The position numbers were made by a program, and so were the translations under genes. The notes under the pieces are model-generated. The model had not been told where the DNA came from and ran no database searches. It was given only the letters and a program-made list of their open reading frames with translations. Positions 1 through 5,294 of a DNA stretch of 7,459 nt are shown here, one piece after another. Positions within the stretch are counted from its first letter, which is position 1; every line of letters starts with the position of its first letter. Origin of the DNA: Treponema sp. (GTDB lineage Bacteria > Spirochaetota > Spirochaetia > Treponematales > Breznakiellaceae); assembly GCA_031258265.1 (NCBI GenBank), contig JAIRNB010000301.1, forward strand, positions 1 through 7,459, read 5' to 3'.

Positions 1-32
1 AACGCTTACCGGGAAGACCCTCCGGCGGGGGC

Positions 33-539
33 TTACTTTATGACCAAACGCTTGCCTTCCGTACCGGCGGCGGGGGCTTCCTGTTTGACTCTCATGGTAA
101 TGTTGTGCAAGGCCCCCTCTCTCTTTAGTTTGATTAGGTAAAGACCCATCTTTTTGTCGCATACGGCAATATGGGCCAAAACCCAGTCTTTTAGGAAAAC
201 GACAAGATCGTTGGCGCTGACCTTTTGGCCCGCCTGGAAATCCTGGACCTGGCGAAGCACTTCCTTAACAAAATCCGAATGTTCCTTTTTGTGACTCTTG
301 TAGTCCGGGTAATTTACCCGTTCCATGATTTTTTCTTCGGTACTAAAATGATAACCCACATAGTCTACCATGCCGCGGATGGCGCTCATAAAGGCAACTT
401 TAGATTTATCCCAGCCCATGACACTTGCTTCGTGAAGCCTGTTGGTAAGATTAATAAGTTCTTTATGCTGGTCATCAACAAGACGGATGCCTACCGAATA
501 TGAATCATGCCACTCGACAATTTGTTTCTTGGGATTCAT
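33..539 (-). CDS. Bacteriohemerythrin (O2-binding di-iron protein)
   Basis: This 168-residue protein is a single-domain bacteriohemerythrin, a cytoplasmic four-helix bundle that binds O2 at a non-haem di-iron centre. All seven expected iron ligands are visible with family spacing: H25 in DDQHK, H64 and E68 in HFSTEE, H83 and H87 in HKKEH, and H123 and D128 in HIAVCD. The N-terminal W10 and the VGIRLVDDQH stretch are also typical. The core ends near residue 140. A polar tail of about 28 residues follows, longer than in many relatives and of unknown role. No signal peptide or membrane segment is seen. The start is well supported: AGGAGG lies at 549-554 with a 9-base spacer, and the ATG overlaps the upstream synthetase stop as ATGA, which implies translational coupling. 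Known roles of the family include O2 storage, delivery, sensing or scavenging. Which applies here is inference; protection of O2-sensitive metabolism is plausible. Confidence 0.95.
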   Translation of the reverse strand: MNPKKQIVEWHDSYSVGIRLVDDQHKELINLTNRLHEASVMGWDKSKVAFMSAIRGMVDYVGYHFSTEEKIMERVNYPDYKSHKKEHSDFVKEVLRQVQDFQAGQKVSANDLVVFLKDWVLAHIAVCDKKMGLYLIKLKREGALHNITMRVKQEAPAAGTEGKRLVIK

Positions 540-2260
540 AATTGCTTACCTCCTGCTTCCGCGTCTTTGCACCTGATCATGTTGCGCTGAATCTTACCGC
601 TTATGGTTTTGGGCAATTCCGCAACAAATTCTACTACCCGCGGATACTTATAAGGGGCAGTCACCCGTTTTACATGGTTCTGCAGCTCCTTGATCAGCTC
701 TTCCGAAGCCTGACAGCCCCGGACAAGCACAACCGTAGCCTTAACTACCTGGCCCCGGACCGGGTCCGGCATAGCGGTTACCGCACATTCCAACACCGAA
801 GGATGCTCCATTAAGGCGCTTTCCACTTCAAAGGGACCGATACGGTAACCGGAACACTTGATCACATCATCGTTCCGCCCCACAAACCAGTAGTACCCGT
901 CCCCATCATGCCAGGCCATATCCCCGGTATGATATATTTCATTATACCATACGGCCTGGGTTATTTCATCATCCTTCCAGTAAGCCCTGAAAAGCCCGGG
1001 AAGCCCCCCCGAAACGGCCCCGGAAGACGGAAGGCGGATGCCCGGTTTCCCGGCGGCGGTGATGCTGATATTCCCCACGATGCCGTCGTCACAGGGTTTC
1101 CCCTCGTCGTCCAGCAGGTTAAGGCCAAAGAGGGGGGCGGGTTTCCCCATGGACCCCGGTTTTACCGGAAGCCATTTGAAAACGGCCGCCATTACCGATG
1201 TCTCCGACTGGCCAAAGCCTTCCCGAATTTCCAAGCCCATCATTTCCTTTATCTTATAAAACACCTCCGGGCTTAGGGGTTCCCCCGCCACCGAAGCATG
1301 CTCGATAAAACTAAAATCCCAGCCGGACAGGTCTTCCTTAATAAGATAGCGGAAGATCGTCGCGGGGGCGCAAAAACTGGCGGGCCTAAGACGCTGCAAG
1401 GCGGAAAGTATCCCCTGGGGGCTAAACTTTTCCGTATCGTAGGCGCCAATAGCGGCCCCGCAGATCCACTGGCCGTAAATTTTACCCCAGGCAAACTTGG
1501 CCCAGCCCGAATCGGTCTGGGTCAAATGGACCTTGTTATCCTGGACGCACTGCCAATACTTGGCGGTAACGATATGGCCCAGGGGAAGACTGTAATCGTG
1601 GAGTACCATCTTGGGCATCCCCGTGGTACCGGATGAAAAGTATACCAGCATGGGGTCCGCCGTCCGGGTATCCGCGCCGCCCCCGGGCCGGGTAAAGAAC
1701 TCCGAAGCGCCGTCGATCTCCGCCCGCAGATCGATAAACCCGGCCGGCACATCCTCCCCCGCCAGGGCCGTTTTTTTCACCGTTCCGCAGTCCGGCAGGG
1801 CAATGCGGATACTATCCACCAACTCTTTATCGGCGATGCTGATCAAAAACTTAACTTCCGCAATATTACAGCGGTATACAATGTCCTTGGGGGTAAGCTG
1901 GTAGGTGGCGGGGATACAGATCGCGCCGATTTTCATTAGGGCGGTCATCATGATCCAAGCCTCCGGCCGCTGTTTAAGGATCAGCATGACCACGTCCCCC
2001 TTAACCACCCCCTGGGCCCGGAGCATGTTTGCCGCCTTGCCGGAAAGGCGCTTCATGTCCGCAAAACTGTAGGAACGCAGCTCCCCCTGGTCGTTGGTCC
2101 AGAGCAGGGCAAGCTTATCCGGCTGTATCCGGGCCCATTCGTCAACCACATCGTAGGCAAAATTGAAATTTTCCGGTACTTCGCAGCGGTAGTTGGCGTA
2201 AAAATCCTCGTAGCTTTCAAATTCGATCCGGGGACAGTAGCGGGAAAGTATTTCATCCAT
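536..2260 (-). CDS. AMP-forming acyl-CoA synthetase, medium-chain (MACS/ACSM) type
   Basis: This 574-residue ANL-superfamily enzyme activates a carboxylic acid with ATP to an acyl-adenylate and then forms the acyl-CoA in the cytoplasm. Core motifs appear in order: phosphate loop YFSSGTTGMPKM (207-218), GFGQSET (348-354), YHTGDMA with D447 for ribose binding, the hinge region GRNDDVIKCSGYRIGP (461-476), and PKTISGKIQR near the C-terminus with catalytic lysine K556. The NFNFAYDVVDEWA start (about 31-43) and the DSGWAKFAWGK stretch resemble the medium-chain/ACSM group rather than classical acetyl-CoA synthetase. The exact acid (medium-chain, branched or aromatic) cannot be read from sequence. 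The frame stays open to an ATG at 2389, but that start would overlap the regulator gene by 116 bases. The ATG at 2260 gives the family N-terminus and has an AGG seven bases upstream, so I chose it. The gene follows the XRE-cupin gene by 13 bases and its stop overlaps the hemerythrin start. Confidence 0.93.
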   Translation of the reverse strand: MDEILSRYCPRIEFESYEDFYANYRCEVPENFNFAYDVVDEWARIQPDKLALLWTNDQGELRSYSFADMKRLSGKAANMLRAQGVVKGDVVMLILKQRPEAWIMMTALMKIGAICIPATYQLTPKDIVYRCNIAEVKFLISIADKELVDSIRIALPDCGTVKKTALAGEDVPAGFIDLRAEIDGASEFFTRPGGGADTRTADPMLVYFSSGTTGMPKMVLHDYSLPLGHIVTAKYWQCVQDNKVHLTQTDSGWAKFAWGKIYGQWICGAAIGAYDTEKFSPQGILSALQRLRPASFCAPATIFRYLIKEDLSGWDFSFIEHASVAGEPLSPEVFYKIKEMMGLEIREGFGQSETSVMAAVFKWLPVKPGSMGKPAPLFGLNLLDDEGKPCDDGIVGNISITAAGKPGIRLPSSGAVSGGLPGLFRAYWKDDEITQAVWYNEIYHTGDMAWHDGDGYYWFVGRNDDVIKCSGYRIGPFEVESALMEHPSVLECAVTAMPDPVRGQVVKATVVLVRGCQASEELIKELQNHVKRVTAPYKYPRVVEFVAELPKTISGKIQRNMIRCKDAEAGGKQL

Positions 2261-2267
2261 GTTAAAA

Positions 2268-2271
2268 CCTG
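2268..2271 (-). promoter_or_regulatory. Ribosome binding site deciding the acyl-CoA synthetase start
   Basis: CAGG on the minus strand lies seven bases before the ATG at 2260, in the short gap after the regulator stop codon. It is a modest Shine-Dalgarno site. It supports the 574-residue start over the 43-residue N-terminal extension that would run back into the regulator gene. Confidence 0.5.
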
Positions 2272-2273
2272 TG

Positions 2274-2861
2274 TTATTCCTGAATAATGGTGATGAATTG
2301 GGCGAGATTTCCGCCCTCGCTTTCCAAAGCGCATTGGGCATGGGGAAGCCTGGCGTCAAAGTAGATAGAATCCCCCGTTTCAAGGTCATAATCCCGTTTC
2401 CCCACCGTTACCCGGACCCTGCCCCCCACCACATAGTTAAATTCCTGGCCCGAATGGCAGACCAGGGGGGCGGGGGCCTTTGTGGTATCCAGAGTCACCA
2501 GGAGAGGCTCCATGCTGCGGTCTTTGAAGTTGTAGGCCAGGCTGGAATAGTCATAACCGGGGTACCGTTCCACCTGGATACCCTTTCCCGCCCGGCAGAC
2601 ACTGGCGGTCTCCATCCGGGGATCATCCCCGGTCAAAAGTACCGTGGTATCCGTACCCAGCCGGTTTGATATTTTGTAGAGTACGCTGATGGGAATATCC
2701 AGGCCGCCGGACTCGTATTTTTCATAAATTTCCAGGGGAATTTCGATGTCCCGGGCCATATCAATGGCGCTTATTTCCATGATCTCCCGGAATTCTTTAA
2801 TTCGGCCGGGAATCTGGCTTAGCTGCCCCGCCTCCGGGGAGGGGGAAAACTTATCACCCAT
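2274..2861 (-). CDS. XRE-family HTH regulator with C-terminal cupin domain
   Basis: This 195-residue cytoplasmic transcription regulator has an N-terminal Cro/CI-type helix-turn-helix (about residues 17-72, from RIKEFREIMEIS through SVLYKISNRLG). A linker follows, then a C-terminal cupin barrel (about 125-195). The cupin carries the VCHSGQEFNYVVGG strand with H136 and E140, and the GDSIYFDARLPHA strand with H174. These are candidate metal or ligand contacts. In this family the cupin is thought to bind a small effector and the HTH an operator. Tight linkage to the synthetase gene (13 bases) suggests it senses a carboxylic acid or acyl product and controls this operon, which is inference. The ATG at 2861 has no strong Shine-Dalgarno site; only GGG about 13 bases upstream is seen. 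The start lies 17 bases after the PHP stop, so translation may depend on reinitiation. Starting later, at M28, would cut HTH helix 1, so the longer start is preferred. Confidence 0.93.
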   Translation of the reverse strand: MGDKFSPSPEAGQLSQIPGRIKEFREIMEISAIDMARDIEIPLEIYEKYESGGLDIPISVLYKISNRLGTDTTVLLTGDDPRMETASVCRAGKGIQVERYPGYDYSSLAYNFKDRSMEPLLVTLDTTKAPAPLVCHSGQEFNYVVGGRVRVTVGKRDYDLETGDSIYFDARLPHAQCALESEGGNLAQFITIIQE

Positions 2862-2878
2862 GAAGACACTATACCCAA

Positions 2879-3685
2879 TTAGCCCCGTTCTATAAAGTCC
2901 CGGAAGTCCGTCCAGATCACCCTTTCGTTCCCGTCCAGAATCTCCAGGGGAATTTCGACAGCCTCATCCCCCCGGCTTTCGCAGCGGCCCTCCTCGATTT
3001 TGAGGCTTTCCGGCCCCCCGGGGAAGCCCTCCCTGATCAACGAAGCGAAATCCAGGGCCCCTCCCAGCTTCCTGTCCAGGTAAACGCCGTAAAGCTCCCC
3101 CGCCCTGGCCTGCTCAAGGTGGTGGATGTCCGAACCGGCGGTAACCGGAAGGCCAAGCTTGGCCGCGTAGCGGGCCGCCAGGGCATCGTAGCGCTGTTCC
3201 TGGTTCCCCGCGTTGGCCGCTTCCACCCCGTCGATAAGTTCCGGGGCAAGGGATACCATTTGAATATAGTGGTGCTGCCTAAAAGGATGGGCATGAATCA
3301 CACAACCCCCGGCGGCTTTTACCGCCTTGTATTGGGCTTTCCGGCTCCAGCTCTTAGCCTCCGGGTGTTCCAAAAGCCATTCCTTGTCCGGGCCGTAGAT
3401 CAGGTAATCGTCCCCGTCAAAAGTCTCTTCCCAGCCAAAAAACACCTCCAGCCCCCTGCGGGCCCCCTCTTCCCTGGTCTCCTCAAAACCCCGGCAGAAT
3501 TCCTTTACCCATTCCTTCCAGGGAAGCTTCCGGTTTACCGTGCAGTTCCCCCGAAAAAAATGATCGGTCACAAAGATCCCCGTATAGCCGGAATCCCGGT
3601 AATATTTTATATAATCCCGCCCCCAGGCGGAAGCGCAGCCGCTGCTCCGGCAGGTATGGAGATGGGTTTCATACAGGTATGCCAT
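2879..3685 (-). CDS. PHP-domain metal-dependent hydrolase
   Basis: This 268-residue protein belongs to the PHP (polymerase and histidinol phosphatase) family, which uses a cluster of two or three metal ions to hydrolyse phosphoesters. Metal-binding motifs appear in order: THLHT with H8 and H10, TDHF with D41 and H42, GWEE with E86, HAHPF with H131 and H133, and GSDIHH with D186 and H188. All expected ligand positions are filled, so the enzyme is probably active. It is a stand-alone PHP protein without a polymerase domain. The substrate is unknown; phosphatase or phosphodiesterase action on a small metabolite is likely. The last 45 or so residues are less typical of the core and acidic. There is no signal peptide, so it is cytoplasmic. 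The start is fixed because an in-frame TAA lies four codons upstream, yet no Shine-Dalgarno site is visible. It is the first gene of the cluster and sits 17 bases before the regulator gene. Confidence 0.9.
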   Translation of the reverse strand: MAYLYETHLHTCRSSGCASAWGRDYIKYYRDSGYTGIFVTDHFFRGNCTVNRKLPWKEWVKEFCRGFEETREEGARRGLEVFFGWEETFDGDDYLIYGPDKEWLLEHPEAKSWSRKAQYKAVKAAGGCVIHAHPFRQHHYIQMVSLAPELIDGVEAANAGNQEQRYDALAARYAAKLGLPVTAGSDIHHLEQARAGELYGVYLDRKLGGALDFASLIREGFPGGPESLKIEEGRCESRGDEAVEIPLEILDGNERVIWTDFRDFIERG

Positions 3686-3688
3686 ACC
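3676..3688. repeat. 13-base dyad overlapping the PHP start codon
   Basis: GGTATGCCATACC is an inverted repeat with six-base arms around one central base, and it contains the PHP start codon. It could be an operator for a dimeric regulator such as the XRE-cupin protein, or fold in the mRNA as a five-pair hairpin with a three-base loop. Short dyads arise by chance, so confidence in a function is low. Confidence 0.3.
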
Positions 3689-3691
3689 GGA

Positions 3692-3721
3692 ATCTTAACA
3701 TGGGGCGGGACGCATTGCTAA
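3692..3721 (-). promoter_or_regulatory. Possible extended -10 promoter for the PHP-regulator-synthetase-hemerythrin cluster
   Basis: On the minus strand TTAGCA (3716-3721) and TAAGAT (3692-3697) are separated by 18 bases, each matching four of six consensus positions. TGT directly before TAAGAT gives an extended -10. The -10 ends only six bases before the PHP ATG, so transcription would begin at or very near the A of the start codon. That fits the missing Shine-Dalgarno site. It is a weak prediction from consensus matching alone; a promoter further upstream in the 449-base spacer remains possible. Confidence 0.3.
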
Positions 3722-3895
3722 TGGGCAGGGCCAGTATTGCAGCTATGAATGTTATGCCGGAATCCATGCCATTTTTGGGCACGTCTATCACAGCCGGCCC
3801 CGCGGCGCGCCCGCCCGCCTAAAGCCGGGCTTGCCATTTGGCCGGGATAAATACAGTTACCCTGCGCCGGGCGGGTGTTACATTTTTTCCCTAGG

Positions 3896-3917
3896 GCGTC
3901 CTTACCAGGACGCTTTT
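3896..3917 (+). terminator. Terminator-like hairpin oriented to the plus strand
   Basis: GCGTCCT (3896-3902) pairs perfectly with AGGACGC (3907-3913) across a four-base loop TACC, followed by TTTT and then ACTT. It has the shape of a short rho-independent terminator for plus-strand transcription. No plus-strand gene precedes it, and on the minus strand no T tract follows, so it does not obviously end the epimerase transcript. It may stop antisense transcription or be an operator dyad instead. Confidence 0.4.
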
Positions 3918-4013
3918 ACTTCGCCCCCTGCCGGCCAGCGTATGCAGCCGAAGGCTGTTATGTAACCAATGCAACGCTGCAAACGCCAATTCACTACCCT
4001 GGGACCCTGTGCC

Positions 4014-4040
4014 GGGGGTTTGGGGGCGGGCGGCGGAGGG
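4014..4040 (+). other. G-quadruplex-type motif 1
   Basis: Four G runs of at least three (4014-4018, 4022-4026, 4028-4030, 4038-4040) are separated by loops of three, one and seven bases, which fits the standard G3+N1-7 pattern. The G-rich strand is the template for minus-strand transcription downstream of the epimerase gene. Confidence 0.55.
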
Positions 4041-4077
4041 ACGATGTAATACTATGGAGTACCGGCGCCCGCCCCCA
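4021..4077. repeat. Imperfect 16-base inverted repeat in the G-rich spacer
   Basis: The arms at 4021-4036 and 4062-4077 match over 12 bases (TGGGGGCGGGCG against CGCCCGCCCCCA), then after one mismatch over three more. They enclose 25 bases of much lower GC. The same ten-base core GGGGGCGGGC returns at 4117-4126, so the block contains three copies in two orientations. This suggests a small intergenic repeat family or a strong RNA structure. Confidence 0.6.
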
Positions 4078-4104
4078 GGAGGTGGGGGTATCCCGAAGAC
4101 CGCA

Positions 4105-4125
4105 GGGCTGAGGGTAGGGGGCGGG
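4105..4125 (+). other. G-quadruplex-type motif 2
   Basis: G runs at 4105-4107, 4112-4114, 4117-4121 and 4123-4125 have loops of four, two and one base, a compact arrangement matching the standard quadruplex pattern. It overlaps the palindrome next to the epimerase stop codon. Confidence 0.55.
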
Positions 4126-4134
4126 CCCGCCCCC
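4117..4134 (-). terminator. Perfect 18-base GC palindrome abutting the epimerase stop
   Basis: GGGGGCGGGCCCGCCCCC is fully self-complementary and begins immediately after the epimerase TAA on the minus strand. Folded as RNA it would give about seven GC pairs and a four-base loop. No T tract follows, so it is not a canonical intrinsic terminator. It may protect the 3' end of the message, pause polymerase or help termination together with the adjacent G-rich template. Confidence 0.45.
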
Positions 4135-5127
4135 TTATTCCTTCTTCAAGGCGCTGTCAAAGGCCACTTCGGAGGGGGGGAAGTCGATCTTGCGGACAAA
4201 TTCGCAGGCTTCCCGGGCGCCGTGGTCCCGGTCCATGCCGGAATCTTCCCATTCCACCGAAAGGGGGCCCTGGTAGCCGATGGCGTTGAGTTCCCGGATG
4301 ATGTTTTCAAAGTCCACGTCTCCGTGGCCCAGGGAACGGAAATTCCAGCCCCGGCGGGTATCTCCAAAGGTGATATGGGAGCCCAGGATGCCGGCCTTGC
4401 CGTCCAGGGTAACGGCGGCGTCCTTCATGTGGACATGGTAAATCCGGTCCGCGAAATCCCGGATAAAGATTACCGGGCTGACTCCCTGCCACTGCAAATG
4501 GGAGGGATCGAAGTTGAAGCCCAGGGTGGGCCGGTAATCAAACTCTTTAAGGAGCCGCTGGGCGGTGTAGTAATCGAAGGCTATTTCCGTGGGGTGTACC
4601 TCCAGGGCAAAACGGATGCCCAGGCGGTCAAACTCGTCAAAAATGGGGGACCAGAGCCGCACGATGTCCTTAAAGGCTGTATCGATCATCTCCTCGCTGG
4701 TTTGGGGGAAGGAGTACCAATACTTCCAGACCGGGCTTCCCATAAAGCCGTTCACCACGGTGACGCCCATGTTCTTTGCGGCGCCGGCGATAAGCTTCAT
4801 CTCCGCGATGGCCCATTCCCGAATCTCCTCCGGCTTACCCGCCAGGCGGCTGGGGGCAAAACCGTCGAGCCGGGGGTCCCAGAGGTCCCCCACGCACTGG
4901 CCGATCAGATGGCCGCTTACCGACCAGCATTTAAGGCCGTGGGCGGCCAGCGTTGCCTTGCGGCCCGCCACATAGGCGGGATCGGAGACCGCCTTTTGGG
5001 GTTCCAGGTGATCCCCCCAGCAGGCTATTTCGATTCCGTCATAGCCAAAGGATTTCATCTTGCCGCAGAGTGTTTCAAAGGGCAGATCCGCCCACTGACC
5101 CGAAAAAATAGTTACCGGCCGTGCCAT
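4135..5127 (-). CDS. Sugar phosphate isomerase/epimerase (xylose-isomerase-like TIM barrel)
   Basis: This 330-residue cytoplasmic enzyme belongs to the xylose-isomerase-like TIM-barrel (AP endonuclease 2) superfamily, whose members isomerise or epimerise sugars, inositols and keto-polyols using a divalent metal. Candidate metal ligands and active-site residues appear in order: E176 in ALEVHPTE, D207 and H210 in NFDPSH, H233 in HVHMKD, and E292 in SVEWED. The early strand motif GYDGIEIACWGDH (28-40) and the SLGHGDVDF segment (265-273) are typical. Length fits the family. The start is supported by AGGAGG at 5136-5141 with an eight-base spacer. The gene follows the ABC permeases on the same strand after a 167-base gap, so it probably processes the imported sugar or polyol. 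The exact substrate cannot be named from sequence. Confidence 0.92.
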   Translation of the reverse strand: MARPVTIFSGQWADLPFETLCGKMKSFGYDGIEIACWGDHLEPQKAVSDPAYVAGRKATLAAHGLKCWSVSGHLIGQCVGDLWDPRLDGFAPSRLAGKPEEIREWAIAEMKLIAGAAKNMGVTVVNGFMGSPVWKYWYSFPQTSEEMIDTAFKDIVRLWSPIFDEFDRLGIRFALEVHPTEIAFDYYTAQRLLKEFDYRPTLGFNFDPSHLQWQGVSPVIFIRDFADRIYHVHMKDAAVTLDGKAGILGSHITFGDTRRGWNFRSLGHGDVDFENIIRELNAIGYQGPLSVEWEDSGMDRDHGAREACEFVRKIDFPPSEVAFDSALKKE

Positions 5128-5204
5128 AGGTTTTTCCTCCTGTCCGCTTTCAAAGAAGGCGTTCTTCGTAGAGCCGGGCCGCGTTCCACCGCGCCGGCCC
5201 TTTG

Positions 5205-5249
5205 GTATGGGGCGGTTTCAAAACTTGGGGTTTTGAAACCGCCCCATAC
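5205..5249. repeat. Perfect 20-bp inverted repeat between permease and epimerase genes
   Basis: Arms 5205-5224 and 5230-5249 are perfectly complementary over 20 bases with a five-base loop (TTGGG on the plus strand). Each arm has a GC-rich outer half (GTATGGGGCGG) and an AT-rich inner half (TTTCAAAAC). Neither strand continues into a T tract, so it is not a standard terminator. In the minus-strand transcript it would form a very stable hairpin between the permease stop and the epimerase Shine-Dalgarno site. It could stabilise or divide the message, or be a dispersed intergenic palindrome. Confidence 0.85.
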
Positions 5250-5269
5250 TGTTACCGATTGTTACCGAA
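5250..5269. repeat. Tandem 10-base direct repeat TGTTACCGAT/TGTTACCGAA
   Basis: Two adjacent copies of TGTTACCGA with a period of ten bases sit directly beside the large inverted repeat. One helical turn per copy would suit a protein that binds one face of the DNA, but two short copies could also be chance. Confidence 0.4.
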
Positions 5270-5294
5270 AAATGCCGCCGCCGCAAGCTTCGCT

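Larger units (their letters stand above)
3686..4134. other. 449-base spacer without a credible gene, rich in inverted repeats
   Basis: This spacer separates the epimerase stop from the PHP start. Frames that stay open here show no recognisable domain and no Shine-Dalgarno-led start. It holds, from left to right, a candidate promoter and dyad next to the PHP gene, a repeated GATTCCGGYAT word (minus strand, near 3690 and 3760), a GC-rich stretch around 3793-3875, a plus-oriented hairpin with T tract (3896-3917), a small nested hairpin (3944-3958) inside CAGCGT/ACGCTG arms (3936-3979), and a G-rich block (4014-4134) with two quadruplex-type motifs and long inverted repeats. No known riboswitch fold was recognised by eye. 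Confidence 0.6.

Noticed and set aside
1..32. A possible terminator after the hemerythrin gene.
   Set aside because: The GC-rich sequence forms only broken short stems, and no T tract is visible before the window ends.
2259..2669. A 136-codon plus-strand frame opposite the XRE-cupin gene.
   Set aside because: No domain or ribosome site is seen, and the minus strand encodes a coherent HTH plus cupin protein.
3119..3721. A 200-codon plus-strand frame opposite the PHP gene.
   Set aside because: Its translation is low-complexity and rich in Pro and Gly with no domain, and the opposite strand encodes all the PHP metal ligands.
3721..3780. A possible sigma-54 promoter (TGGCA followed by GGCA or AGCA) upstream of the PHP gene.
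   Set aside because: The GG and GC elements are one base off the required spacing in both candidates.
3793..3875. Long-range GC-rich complementarity (CCCGCCC with GGGCGGG) in the spacer.
   Set aside because: Short GC-only matches at this distance are expected by chance in such sequence; no consistent fold was seen.
3875..4111. A 78-codon plus-strand frame in the spacer between the two units.
   Set aside because: It has no Shine-Dalgarno site, no recognisable domain, and crosses the terminator-like hairpin and the G-rich repeats.
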